Positions 1 through 7,580 are shown, counted from the first letter of the stretch. The stretch is DNA of 14,726 nt from Candidatus Scybalocola fimicaballi (GCA_002317115.1 DCIP01000047.1:6917-21642); one strand, 5' to 3'. The notes: generated by a model from the sequence alone, not told the origin. Program-made: numbers and translations.

Positions 1-2646
1 GCTGCTTGTGCACCAGTTTCTGGTTATCCAATTGGCGACAAGACAGCAAAACCTTCTCGCCCTATGCCAATCATCCATACAAATGGAGATCAGGACGACG
101 TGGTTCACTATGAGCCATGGCAGGGTACTTTCAACGGTATGCAGCAGAACCAGCAGGGAGCTTACGCACAGGCTGAGGCTTGGGCTAAGGCAAACGGTTG
201 TGATGCCACTCCGGTTGAGTCTGTTATCGACGGTGCTGCTACTCGTTACCTTTGGAAGAATGGTAAGTGTGGTGTAGAGGTTTGCTTGAACAAGGTTTAT
301 GGCAAAGGTCACTGGCCTTCAAACGATAAGTACCATTCAGTACGTGAGATCTGGAAGTTTGTCAGCAAGTTCTCTTTGAATTGCAATGAGGTTGGCTACA
401 ACGGTGGTAACGGAGGATCAACATCTACACCTGTTACAAGAGTTGAAGCTGAAGGTCCATACAATGGCTCTGCTGCTTCTATCCCAGGAAAAATCGAGGC
501 TGAGGAGTACGATTTCGGAGGACAGGGTGTCGCTTACAATGATAAGGATGAGGAAAATCGTGGAGAGAAGTTCCGTAACGACGGAATAGATATCTACGCT
601 AACGGAACTGGATTCGTTGTAGGATACAACCAGGCTGGCGAGTGGATGAACTATACTGTTGATGTGAAGGAGACTTCAAGATATACAGTGACTATCGCCG
701 CTGCTACAGATAACGCGTCGGCTTCATGTCAACTTTTGATCGACGGTAAGGAAATCACAGGTGAGATCGGAGCTCCTAACACTGGAGATTTCTCTAAGTT
801 CTCTACAGTGGTTGCTCGTACTAAGGAGATCTCTGCTGGTAAGCACACTCTTCAGTTGAAGATCACTGGTGACTGGCTTGATATCGACTACATGAAGTTT
901 GAAAAGTATGAGTCTAACGGAGTTGAGCCATACGATGCTAACGGTTGTGTGATCGGTGATCGTGATAACACAGAGTTGGCTTCAATCTTCTCTTCAATCG
1001 CATTGAGCAACGTCAACCCTAAGGTTAAGCCTACTACAAACCACAACCCAATCATGACTCAGCGTTACGGTGCTGACCCATGTGCAATGGTTTACGGCGA
1101 CTCTGTATATATCTACATGACTCACGATATCTACGAGTACGACAACAATGGTAAGATCAAGGATAACGGTTACGGTAAGATCACAGAGATCGTCTGTGTA
1201 TCATCCGCTGACCTTGTAAACTGGACTGACCACGGTCCGATGAAGGTCGCTGGTTCAGGTGGTATCTCTAAGGCTGTCAACTCTTGGGCTCCAACTGCTT
1301 GTCATGCTAAGGTAAACGGTAAGGATCGTTTCTTCCTATATTTCGCTAACAACGGTAACGGTATCTATGTGGTAGCTGCTAACACTCCATACGGACCATG
1401 GGAGGATGTTAAGAATGGAGCTGGTTTGATCACTCGTTCTACTCCTAACTGTTCGAATGTAACTTGGTTGTTTGACCCTGCTGTTCTTGTTGATGACGAC
1501 GGTACAGGTTATCTATACTTCGGTGGTGGTGTGCCAACAGGTCAGAATGCAGACCCAGGTACTGCACGTATCGCTAAACTTGGCAGTGACTTCATCAGTA
1601 TCGTCGGAACTCCTACAACTTTGAAACCACCATATCTATTTGAGGACGCTGGTATCAACAAGATCGGTAACAAGTATGTTTACTCATACTGTACTAACTG
1701 GAATACAGGAGGTAACAACATCGGTATCAGCAACGCTGTAATTGCTACAATGAACTCTTCAAATCCTATGTCTGGATTTAATTTCGACCATAAGGTATTT
1801 GACAATCCATCAAAGTGGCTTGGTGCTAATGGTAACAACCACCACGGATTCTTCAAGTTCAAGAACAAGTGGTACATCTGCTACCACAGCCAGTGGATCC
1901 AGAATCAGATCGGTGTAAGCGGTGGATACCGTTGTTCACACGTCGACTATGCTAACGTAGATGAGTCGGCTGGTAGAATCTTGGGTGTAAACGCTGGAAC
2001 TACTAAGGGTGTTGATCAGGTTGTCCCTGTCGACGGTACTAAGTGGATTCAGGCTGAGTGTTTCGCATGGCAGAGTGGAATAGAGTCTAACTATGTAGGC
2101 AAATCTACAAATATGGCTGTAAGCGGTAAGAACGGTTCATGGATTGGACTTTGCGGAGTTAAGGCACAGGGCGTAAACAAGTTTAAGGCACGCGTATCAG
2201 CTCCATGTGGTGGTGCGATCAGAATCTCAACAGGTTCAGCTAATGGACCAGTGATCGGATACTTGAACGTTGAGGCTAACACATCATTCGAGGAGTTTGA
2301 ATGTAAGTTGAGCAAGGATCTATCAGTTGCTACTGACTTGTTCTTCACATTCAGCGGAGAGTTGAAGTTTGACGCATGGCAGATGTTCTACGAGGAGCCA
2401 ACAGATGTTGAGACAGTTGATGCAGCTGCAGAATCTCTTTCTGTTACTCCAAATCCTGCTAACAATATAGTCAAGGTAAGCGGATTGACTGACGGAGACA
2501 TTATCACAATCACATCAATGAATGGCGTTGTGGTTAAGGCATTCATCGCTGAGGCTGAGGAGATGGAGATCGTAGTTTCAGATCTTGCGTCTGGAATCTA
2601 TGCAATCTCAAATGGAACAAAGACAGTCAAGCTAATTAAAGACTAA
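1..2646 (+). CDS. CE1 esterase - CBM6 - GH43 secreted enzyme, 5' partial
   Basis: The reading frame is open from base 1, so the N-terminus, with the signal peptide and the nucleophilic Ser of the esterase, lies outside the window; 881 residues are visible. Residues 1-125 resemble the end of a CE1/PHB-depolymerase-like esterase: the GDQDDVV motif carries a likely catalytic Asp (D32) and GKGHWPSN the catalytic His (H104). Residues about 161-303 are a CBM6 (KIEAEEYDF start, GEWMNYTVDV, DIDYMKFEKY end). Residues about 345-660 are a GH43 five-bladed propeller domain with GADP (general base D359), FDPAV (D492) and FEDAG (general acid E548), closest by eye to arabinoxylan arabinofuranohydrolases. 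Residues about 679-800 are a second carbohydrate-binding-like domain, and 812-881 a type IX secretion/Por-like sorting domain (SVTPNPANN, MNGVVV, SGIYAIS). The protein probably removes feruloyl or acetyl and arabinosyl side chains from xylan outside the cell. The exact substrates are inferred. Confidence 0.9.
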   Translation, partial: AACAPVSGYPIGDKTAKPSRPMPIIHTNGDQDDVVHYEPWQGTFNGMQQNQQGAYAQAEAWAKANGCDATPVESVIDGAATRYLWKNGKCGVEVCLNKVYGKGHWPSNDKYHSVREIWKFVSKFSLNCNEVGYNGGNGGSTSTPVTRVEAEGPYNGSAASIPGKIEAEEYDFGGQGVAYNDKDEENRGEKFRNDGIDIYANGTGFVVGYNQAGEWMNYTVDVKETSRYTVTIAAATDNASASCQLLIDGKEITGEIGAPNTGDFSKFSTVVARTKEISAGKHTLQLKITGDWLDIDYMKFEKYESNGVEPYDANGCVIGDRDNTELASIFSSIALSNVNPKVKPTTNHNPIMTQRYGADPCAMVYGDSVYIYMTHDIYEYDNNGKIKDNGYGKITEIVCVSSADLVNWTDHGPMKVAGSGGISKAVNSWAPTACHAKVNGKDRFFLYFANNGNGIYVVAANTPYGPWEDVKNGAGLITRSTPNCSNVTWLFDPAVLVDDDGTGYLYFGGGVPTGQNADPGTARIAKLGSDFISIVGTPTTLKPPYLFEDAGINKIGNKYVYSYCTNWNTGGNNIGISNAVIATMNSSNPMSGFNFDHKVFDNPSKWLGANGNNHHGFFKFKNKWYICYHSQWIQNQIGVSGGYRCSHVDYANVDESAGRILGVNAGTTKGVDQVVPVDGTKWIQAECFAWQSGIESNYVGKSTNMAVSGKNGSWIGLCGVKAQGVNKFKARVSAPCGGAIRISTGSANGPVIGYLNVEANTSFEEFECKLSKDLSVATDLFFTFSGELKFDAWQMFYEEPTDVETVDAAAESLSVTPNPANNIVKVSGLTDGDIITITSMNGVVVKAFIAEAEEMEIVVSDLASGIYAISNGTKTVKLIKD

Positions 2647-2661
2647 TCTTAAGTTATAGAA

Positions 2662-2697
2662 GTGGCGACGGGAATACTTCCGTCGCCATCTTTTTTT
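2662..2697 (+). terminator. Rho-independent terminator after the GH43 gene
   Basis: A perfect 8-bp stem GGCGACGG/CCGTCGCC (2664-2671 and 2680-2687) can be extended by two pairs at each end. It is followed by a run of seven T (2691-2697) and begins 17 bases after the stop codon. Confidence 0.9.
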
Positions 2698-2729
2698 CTA
2701 TATTCTTGTGATATTCAGCGAGAAATTTA

Positions 2730-2737
2730 TATATTTG
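2730..2737 (+). promoter_or_regulatory. Bacteroidetes -7 promoter element (TATATTTG)
   Basis: This is a perfect TAnnTTTG element ending 27 bases before the start codon of the esterase gene. The -33 element is weak: only CTTG at 2705-2708 lies at a plausible distance. With the terminator just upstream, it indicates that the esterase is transcribed separately from the GH43 gene. Confidence 0.7.
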
Positions 2738-2764
2738 TCCTTAACTTAAAACACACACAATAAC

Positions 2765-3697
2765 ATGAAAACATTATTTAAGAGCGTTGCCATCGCAGCT
2801 TCGCTTGCCTCTGCAGCAACAATTTTTGCACAGAGTTCACTTTACGTCTGCAAGAAAGACGGAACATTCGTCGAGTACGCTATCAGCGACGTCGACAGCG
2901 TTACATTCACAAAACCTGAAATGCAGGGTAATCAGCAGCCAGTGGTGCAGGAGAAAACTTTCTTCTTGAAGGGAGACAACGTAGATGTCGATGGACCTTG
3001 TGCATACAATTGGGATGAGAACAATGGACCAAGCGGAAAGGGAGTCTTGGCTTATCCTAAGGAGTTGTCGAATGATCCTAACGTGCTTCATCCAGTGGTA
3101 ATCTTCTGCCCGGGAGGTGGTGAGACACCAAACTCACAGCCTACAATTCCAAAGCGTCTTGCTTCTATGGGCTTTGTGGTCTATTCTGAGCCATCTTCAT
3201 GGGATGGTGGTGATGCTAAGAAGGCATTCGACTGGCTTGAGAATAAAAACAATGATCCAAATTCAAGATTATACCATAAGCTAAATATGGAGCGTGTGGC
3301 TATCTGTGGACATTCACAGGGAGGTATGGAAGCCCAGGGTTGTGCTAAGATAGACAAGCGTGTGGCATGTTTGATGCTTCTTAACAGTGGAAGTTTCGAC
3401 GAGCATAGCGGTTCTGTAGGTTTGACAATCCCAACAGGTATCATCACAGGTCATACAGATATGGCATACGATAATGCGGTAGGCGATTTCAATTACCCAT
3501 CAGTCACAGCGCCAATGTGGCTTGGAATCAAGGGTAATGAAGGTCACGGTTATGGACCATGGGGTGGATCTAACTGTTGTGTTGCTTGGATCAGATGGCA
3601 TTTGTGTGGAGAGACACAGTGGGAGAAAGAGTTCTTGCAAAACGGTGGAAAGTTCTGTAATGCCAACGGTTGGGAAACAAAGTGGAGAAACTGGTAA
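2765..3697 (+). CDS. Secreted alpha/beta-hydrolase esterase
   Basis: This 310-residue protein has a signal peptide (MKTLFKSVAIAASLASAATI, cleavage likely after IFA-Q). After it comes a short motif, YVCKKDGTFVEYAISDVDSVTF, of a kind often seen at the N-termini of secreted Bacteroidales proteins. The hydrolase domain spans about 70-285: GGGE near 117-120 as oxyanion-loop candidate, nucleophile elbow GHSQGG (S184), candidate Asp D232 in GHTDMAYD, and candidate His H261 in NEGHGYG. It has many Cys residues and ends in a Trp-rich tail (WETKWRNW). It lies right after the GH43/esterase gene with its own promoter, so a role in de-esterifying xylan (acetyl or feruloyl groups) is plausible but inferred. 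No sorting domain is visible, so it is probably periplasmic. The family could also be described as chlorophyllase/cutinase-like. Confidence 0.85.
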   Translation: MKTLFKSVAIAASLASAATIFAQSSLYVCKKDGTFVEYAISDVDSVTFTKPEMQGNQQPVVQEKTFFLKGDNVDVDGPCAYNWDENNGPSGKGVLAYPKELSNDPNVLHPVVIFCPGGGETPNSQPTIPKRLASMGFVVYSEPSSWDGGDAKKAFDWLENKNNDPNSRLYHKLNMERVAICGHSQGGMEAQGCAKIDKRVACLMLLNSGSFDEHSGSVGLTIPTGIITGHTDMAYDNAVGDFNYPSVTAPMWLGIKGNEGHGYGPWGGSNCCVAWIRWHLCGETQWEKEFLQNGGKFCNANGWETKWRNW

Positions 3698-3734
3698 TGT
3701 ATAATGCATAATTAATAATGCATAATACATAATT
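3697..3734. repeat. AT-rich short intergenic repeat (TAATGCATAAT units)
   Basis: Between stop codon and terminator lies a near-palindromic run built of copies of TAATGCATAAT and variants. A related run with TTCATAATTCACAATTCATA followed by ATGCAT occurs at 7581-7604. Such AT-rich units at gene ends are common in Bacteroidales. I see no coding potential. Confidence 0.45.
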
Positions 3735-3777
3735 GTCGGGGAACGAATCTGCGAATGGTTTGTTTCCCGACTTTTTT
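3735..3777 (+). terminator. Rho-independent terminator after the esterase gene
   Basis: A 10-bp stem pairs GTCGGGGAAC (3735-3744) with GTTTCCCGAC (3762-3771), with one G-T wobble and a 17-base loop, followed by six T. It separates the glycan-degradation genes from the RhuM-type gene. Confidence 0.85.
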
Positions 3778-3810
3778 ATTTTGGATGTTTTAATTTTTGT
3801 TTTTTACGTG

Positions 3811-3818
3811 TATATTTG
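3811..3818 (+). promoter_or_regulatory. Bacteroidetes -7 promoter element (TATATTTG)
   Basis: This is a perfect TAnnTTTG element with a three-of-four -33 match (TTTT, 3788-3791) at a 19-base spacing. It lies 31 bases before the ATG at 3850. The intervening leader is an A-rich stretch with three AAAATT repeats. A transcription start just after it excludes the longer TTG start at 3733. Confidence 0.75.
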
Positions 3819-3849
3819 CATAAGAAAATTAAAATTAAAATTAAACAAA

Positions 3850-4770
3850 ATGAGTAGTAACAATACAAATTTCACTATTGGCGAGATCGTCTTGTTTCAA
3901 TCCGATGAAACAATTTCCATTGAGGTCAAATTAAATCCGGAACACGATACAGTTTGGTTGTCTCAATCTCAAATGGCTGAGTTGTATGGTACGCAACGTC
4001 AGGCTATAACCAAACATATCAAAAACATCTACGACTCTTCTGAATTGCAGAAAGAGGCAACTTGTTCCATTTTGGAACTAGTTCAAAAGGAAGGACGCAG
4101 AATGGTTCGCAGAAATGTGGAGTATTATAATCTTGATATGATTATATCCGTTGGATATAGAGTGAATACACATCAAGGAATAAAATTTCGTCAGTGGGCA
4201 AATAAGATTCTAAAAGAATATCTTCTTCACGGGTGTTCAATAAATCATCAGTTAGTTGCAATGCAAGAACGAATAGACAATCGTTTTTCGCAATTGGAAA
4301 ACAGAATCTCCAAAACAGAAGACCAAATCAATTTCTTTATCCGTACCAATGTTCCTCCCATTGAAGGGATCTTTTATGAAGGACAGGTGCTTGATGCAAG
4401 AGTGTTTGCTGAAAACCTTATCCGGGTAGCCCAACGTGAGATCATCCTCGTCGACAATTATGTAGACTCAAGAACGTTTGAAATTCTGGAAATGCGAAAT
4501 CCCGACGTCGAAGCTACAATTTTTGTGGAGCATATTGGGAATGGATTAAGAATGTTGCAGGCAACAGCCCAAATCCAAACCGGAAGATTGATTATGCTTT
4601 CCGAAACCAGACAACGAGTGCATGACAGATTCATCATTATTGACGATTCCGTTTATCATTTAGGAGCATCTCTAAACGACCTTGGCAAGCGGATCTTTGC
4701 GTTTTCAAGATTGCAGATGCCAAAGACTGTAATCTTGGATATGATTAAAGATTCAGACGAGTCTGATTAA
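3850..4770 (+). CDS. RhuM-family DNA-binding protein with PLD-like C-terminal domain
   Basis: This 306-residue protein has an N-terminal half (about 8-130) that matches the RhuM/phage-antirepressor-like family: GEIVLFQSDETISIEVKL, VWLSQSQMAELYGTQRQAITKHI (a probable helix-turn-helix), NVEYYNLDMIISVGYRVNTHQGIKFRQWA. Residues 133-165 look like a coiled coil. The C-terminal half (about 175-300) has a PLD-like core: IILVDNYVD (198-206), then HDRFIIID (H258, R260, D265), an HKD-type motif with Lys replaced by Arg, and YHLGASLNDLGK (269-280). I chose the ATG at 3850 because the frame upstream runs through the terminator and promoter. RhuM proteins were named from a Salmonella pathogenicity island but their function is unknown. 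I infer nucleic-acid binding, possibly with nuclease or effector activity. Confidence 0.8.
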   Translation: MSSNNTNFTIGEIVLFQSDETISIEVKLNPEHDTVWLSQSQMAELYGTQRQAITKHIKNIYDSSELQKEATCSILELVQKEGRRMVRRNVEYYNLDMIISVGYRVNTHQGIKFRQWANKILKEYLLHGCSINHQLVAMQERIDNRFSQLENRISKTEDQINFFIRTNVPPIEGIFYEGQVLDARVFAENLIRVAQREIILVDNYVDSRTFEILEMRNPDVEATIFVEHIGNGLRMLQATAQIQTGRLIMLSETRQRVHDRFIIIDDSVYHLGASLNDLGKRIFAFSRLQMPKTVILDMIKDSDESD

Positions 4771-4777
4771 ATTTTAA

Positions 4778-4808
4778 TTTGTGTTTAATCATAAAACAAT
4801 TATATTTG
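4778..4808 (+). promoter_or_regulatory. Complete Bacteroidetes promoter (TTTG-N19-TATATTTG)
   Basis: The -33 TTTG (4778-4781), a 19-base spacer and the -7 TATATTTG (4801-4808) match the sigma-ABfr consensus exactly. It lies 26 bases before the DUF2974 start and is the best promoter in the window. Confidence 0.85.
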
Positions 4809-4834
4809 TGACATATCCTTAAAAGATTTGAATT

Positions 4835-6013
4835 ATGAACATGCTCGACTATCTTGAATGGCGTGGAGATTTGACGTTTGACAGGGATCCGTTTAACGAA
4901 GTGGATGCCCTAATCTTCTCATTGATTTGTTATTATGAGTTTGAGCAGTTCTATCAGGTCATGACCGATGTGAAAGGTTATACGCTTGCCGAGTATGTCA
5001 CTCTTCATGAGGAAAACGAGCAGATCTTTGGGGAGTTAATCAAAAAAATTGATATCGAAAGTGATATTCTCCCCAAAAAGACAGCCCCGTATGTTTTGTA
5101 TAATGCAGTGAAGACGGAGAGGTTTGCCAACATCCGCATCGTCGACTTTAGGAATATTTTTGATGAGGAAAGGGTAATCCAGTTTGCTGCCACGACATTT
5201 GAGTTGCCTGATGGCAAAAGGGTAGTGGCGTATCGTGGCACTGATACCTCCATCATAGGTTGGAAAGAGGATTGTATGCTCTCTTATCTTAGAGAAATTC
5301 CAGGTCAGGCTGAGGCTGTAAGGTATATGAATGAATCAGCCACGGGCAAGAAACACATTCTTGTCGGACACTCAAAAGGAGGAAATGAGGCACTCTATGC
5401 TTATCTTAGAATGAAAGAGGAGCGTCTCGACGACGTGATTGCCGTCTATAATTTCGATGGGCCGGGATTCCTCGACAAGATTCAGGAAACACCACGTTAC
5501 AAAGCAACAAAAGATAAGGTTCACAGCTACGTTCCGTCGGACTCTATCGTAGGAATGCTTCTTGAGCATGAGGAGGATTACAAGACGGTGAAGAGTAATT
5601 CGGAGGGAATCAAACAGCACAACCCTCTGCCTTGGGAGGTCAAGCGAAACGCCTTGGTGACAGATATAAAGAATGAGTGGGTGAGAGAGGTCGCGGACAA
5701 CACGTTCTCCGATTTCTTGAATAAGATGACGCTTGAGGACCGAAAGTTTGTTACAGAAAAAGTCTTTTCTATTGTGAATCGCTGTGGAGCTAAGAGCTTC
5801 CTCGATTTGCAGAAGAATGCGATTAACAACACTAAGATAATCTGGTCTGCTTACACCAGTCTGCCAGAAGATCAGAAAGAGAAGTTGCTAAGGGCAACCA
5901 AATGTTTAGGATTATCTTGGGCTTCAAGTTACAGAAACGGAATAAACGAAGTGAAAAATGGTGATGACAAGCCTTTGCTTAAACTATTTTTCAAATTGGT
6001 AAAACGAGTGTAA
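4835..6013 (+). CDS. DUF2974 (Mbeg1-like) alpha/beta-hydrolase protein
   Basis: This 392-residue protein has no signal peptide or membrane segment, so it is probably cytoplasmic. It opens with MNMLDYLEWRGDLTFDRDPFNEVDALIFSLI, the typical start of DUF2974/Mbeg1-like proteins. The lipase-like core has VVAYRGTD (131-137), a nucleophile elbow GHSKGGNEA (S180), NFDGPGF (207-212), PSDSIVG with candidate Asp D236 and QHNPLPWEV with candidate His H262, so a full Ser-Asp-His set is present. The C-terminal 120 residues are helical and charged. The substrate is unknown; the family is only distantly related to class 3 lipases. An in-frame ATG at 4841 is a possible alternative start. The following PH-domain gene starts 35 bases after its stop with no promoter seen between them, so they are probably co-transcribed. 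Confidence 0.85.
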   Translation: MNMLDYLEWRGDLTFDRDPFNEVDALIFSLICYYEFEQFYQVMTDVKGYTLAEYVTLHEENEQIFGELIKKIDIESDILPKKTAPYVLYNAVKTERFANIRIVDFRNIFDEERVIQFAATTFELPDGKRVVAYRGTDTSIIGWKEDCMLSYLREIPGQAEAVRYMNESATGKKHILVGHSKGGNEALYAYLRMKEERLDDVIAVYNFDGPGFLDKIQETPRYKATKDKVHSYVPSDSIVGMLLEHEEDYKTVKSNSEGIKQHNPLPWEVKRNALVTDIKNEWVREVADNTFSDFLNKMTLEDRKFVTEKVFSIVNRCGAKSFLDLQKNAINNTKIIWSAYTSLPEDQKEKLLRATKCLGLSWASSYRNGINEVKNGDDKPLLKLFFKLVKRV

Positions 6014-6048
6014 ACTAAAATTTGATAAACTAAAAATAATTTGATACT

Positions 6049-6426
6049 ATGGGACTATTAGACATGGTGTTAGGCAACTCATCAGAAGTGTCGCAGCAGG
6101 AGATCGACAAGAATTTTAACGGAGTATTGTTTGAGGGAGAGACAGTGGAGAAAGGGTATAAGGTGGTTCGTGACATTTGGTTGTTCACATCGCATCGTCT
6201 TATCATTCTTGACATTCAGGGACTCACAGGAAAGAAAAAAGAGTATCATTCTGTGCCATATAAGTCAATCCGTCAGTTCTCAATCGAGACAGCTGGAGAG
6301 TTTGACGATGATTGTGAGATGAAGCTTTACGTGGCAGGATTGTCGTTGCCTCTATCTTACGAGTTTAAGAAAGGTGTTGATATTATTGGCATCCAGAGAA
6401 AGTTGGCAGAGCACATCTGTAAATAA
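6049..6426 (+). CDS. Bacterial PH-domain protein (bPH_1/DUF1696-like)
   Basis: This 125-residue cytoplasmic protein is almost entirely one bacterial pleckstrin-homology domain. It shows NFNGVLFEGETVEKGYKVVRDIWLFTSHRLIILD, then GLTGKKKEYHSVPYKSIRQFSIETAG, and ends in a helix (KGVDIIGIQRKLAEHIC), the order expected for PF08000. Members form beta-sandwich oligomers, but no biochemical role is established. The start ATG at 6049 gives a full-length domain. It follows the DUF2974 gene by 35 bases and is closed by a strong terminator. A functional link between the two is inferred from position only. Confidence 0.85.
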   Translation: MGLLDMVLGNSSEVSQQEIDKNFNGVLFEGETVEKGYKVVRDIWLFTSHRLIILDIQGLTGKKKEYHSVPYKSIRQFSIETAGEFDDDCEMKLYVAGLSLPLSYEFKKGVDIIGIQRKLAEHICK

Positions 6427-6453
6427 AAAGTCTAAATGCGGAATGCTGAATAA

Positions 6454-6485
6454 AAAAACGGATAGGTTTGCGCCTATCCGTTTTT
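6454..6485. terminator. Bidirectional Rho-independent terminator
   Basis: CGGATAGG/CCTATCCG (6459-6466 and 6473-6480) with a six-base loop is flanked by five A on the left and five T on the right. It can therefore stop the + strand PH-domain gene and the - strand lspA-DUF4296 genes that converge on it. Confidence 0.9.
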
Positions 6486-6500
6486 CGTTTATTTCGAATA

Positions 6501-6851
6501 TTATTGTTCCAATTCTTTATTCAAGACATCAAGTTTTTTGTTGATGATCTTGATTGCTCCATCATAGATCTCCTTAAATTCAATCGGATTCTTTGAGTAG
6601 TAAGCTACAGCAGAATCGAATTCGGCTGCGGTCACTCCATGCTGGTGAAGAAAATCAACGTATACAAGATTCATGTCGAGATTCTTGATCTCCCTCAGTT
6701 CATGTTTGGACACACCGTCGAGCATATAATAGTCAGCCACCATCTGCGTCATTTTCTTCTTCTCTATCGGAGCCTTCTCCTGACAAGACGAGAAAAAACA
6801 AGAAGCGAGGAGAGCGAGCGACGTCGCCAATATTATGCTATTCTTTTTCAT
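6501..6851 (-). CDS. DUF4296 lipoprotein
   Basis: This 116-residue protein has a lipoprotein signal peptide (MKKNSIILATSLALLASCFFSSC), with Cys candidates at positions 18 and 23. The mature part, KKKMTQMVADYYMLDGV...FLHQHGVTAAEFDSAVAYYSKNPIEFKEIYDGAIKIINKKL, matches the small helical DUF4296 family (PF14129) of Bacteroidetes. Its function is unknown. The gene overlaps the end of lspA by 14 bases, so the two are co-transcribed and probably translationally coupled. Its own signal peptide would be removed by that LspA. Confidence 0.85.
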   Translation of the reverse strand: MKKNSIILATSLALLASCFFSSCQEKAPIEKKKMTQMVADYYMLDGVSKHELREIKNLDMNLVYVDFLHQHGVTAAEFDSAVAYYSKNPIEFKEIYDGAIKIINKKLDVLNKELEQ

Positions 6852-7536
6852 TGCTTTCTGATTTAGACTCTATTTCGACGGAATTGTTATCGTTTTGGTT
6901 ATCGTTTTGGTTATCGTTATCGTTTTCGTTATCTTCTCCCATGAATTTCGACAACTCCTTACGTTCAAACACAAGCACGCTGAACACACCTGTGCAGACA
7001 GCGCTGTCGGCTATATTAAACACTGGGCGGAAGAAGATATCACCACCGAAGACGGGAACCCATTCAGGCAGACGGCAAAGCGGGAAATAGAGCATATCCA
7101 CAACCTTTCCGTTAAGCCATGTGCCATATCCACCGTCGGCAGGCATAAACTCTGCAATCTGACGATGAGAGTCGCTGAAGAGAACGCCGTAGAACACACA
7201 GTCGATGATATTGCCGAGAGCACCTGCCGTGATAAGCGTCATGCAGACGATGAATCCAGTCTTGTAACCCTCTTTGATAAGTTTTCTGATGATATAGATA
7301 AGGCCGCCGACGGCAACGATTCTAAAGAGTGTAAGGAAAACCTTTGGCCCCATCTCGATGCTGAATGCCATACCATTGTTCTCCTGGAAGTTTATTTGAA
7401 ACCAGTCTGCGATCCATATACTCGAGCCCAACGCCATGTGCGTCTTCACCCAAATCTTAGAAATCTGGTCCAAAACTATAATAGCTATGAATATTGCGAT
7501 GCAAATGAATCGCTTGTCCTTCAGAATTTTGTTCAT
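6838..7536 (-). CDS. lspA: Lipoprotein signal peptidase (signal peptidase II)
   Basis: LspA is an inner-membrane aspartyl protease that removes signal peptides from diacylglyceryl-modified prolipoproteins. The 232-residue product has four hydrophobic segments (about 11-25, 68-84, 95-114, 173-190) and the family signatures LDQISK (D23), FQENNGMAF (50-58), NIIDCVFYG with catalytic D112 and FNIADSAV with catalytic D177. I chose the ATG at 7536 over an adjacent TTG codon. It ends in an unusual hydrophilic tail from about residue 200, NENDNDNQNDNQNDNNSVEIESKSESNEKE, encoded by a hexamer/12-mer repeat, so it is longer than typical LspA. A DUF4296 lipoprotein gene overlaps its 3' end. Confidence 0.95.
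   Translation of the reverse strand: MNKILKDKRFICIAIFIAIIVLDQISKIWVKTHMALGSSIWIADWFQINFQENNGMAFSIEMGPKVFLTLFRIVAVGGLIYIIRKLIKEGYKTGFIVCMTLITAGALGNIIDCVFYGVLFSDSHRQIAEFMPADGGYGTWLNGKVVDMLYFPLCRLPEWVPVFGGDIFFRPVFNIADSAVCTGVFSVLVFERKELSKFMGEDNENDNDNQNDNQNDNNSVEIESKSESNEKE
6886..6933 (-). repeat. 12-bp/6-bp repeat coding the Asn/Asp tail of LspA
   Basis: On the + strand the run reads GTTATCGTTTTG twice, GTTATC, GTTATCGTTTTC and GTTATC, 48 bases in all. Every unit is a multiple of three, so copy-number change would lengthen or shorten the Asn/Asp tail without shifting frame. Confidence 0.8.
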
Positions 7537-7552
7537 CAAAATTAATTTTCTG

Positions 7553-7560
7553 CAAAAATA
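7553..7560 (-). promoter_or_regulatory. Bacteroidetes -7 promoter element for lspA
   Basis: The - strand reads TATTTTTG, a perfect TAnnTTTG match, ending 16 bases before the lspA ATG. No good -33 TTTG is found 19 bases upstream. lspA may also receive read-through from the histidine kinase gene, since no GC-rich terminator lies between them. Confidence 0.5.
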
Positions 7561-7580
7561 GGGATTTTTGGCGAATTTAA

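Noticed and set aside
3733..3849. N-terminal extension of the RhuM-type gene from a TTG at 3733
   Set aside because: The extension reads through a terminator stem and its T-run and through the -7 promoter element; the ATG at 3850 fits the family start.
5747..5758. TTTGTTACAG, similar to the Pho-box 9-mer
   Set aside because: It lies inside the DUF2974 coding region, matches imperfectly and has no phased neighbours.
6895..7545. A 216-codon open frame on the + strand opposite lspA
   Set aside because: It lies wholly antisense to a gene with clear LspA active-site motifs, and its translation has no recognisable domain or membrane pattern; it is a shadow frame.
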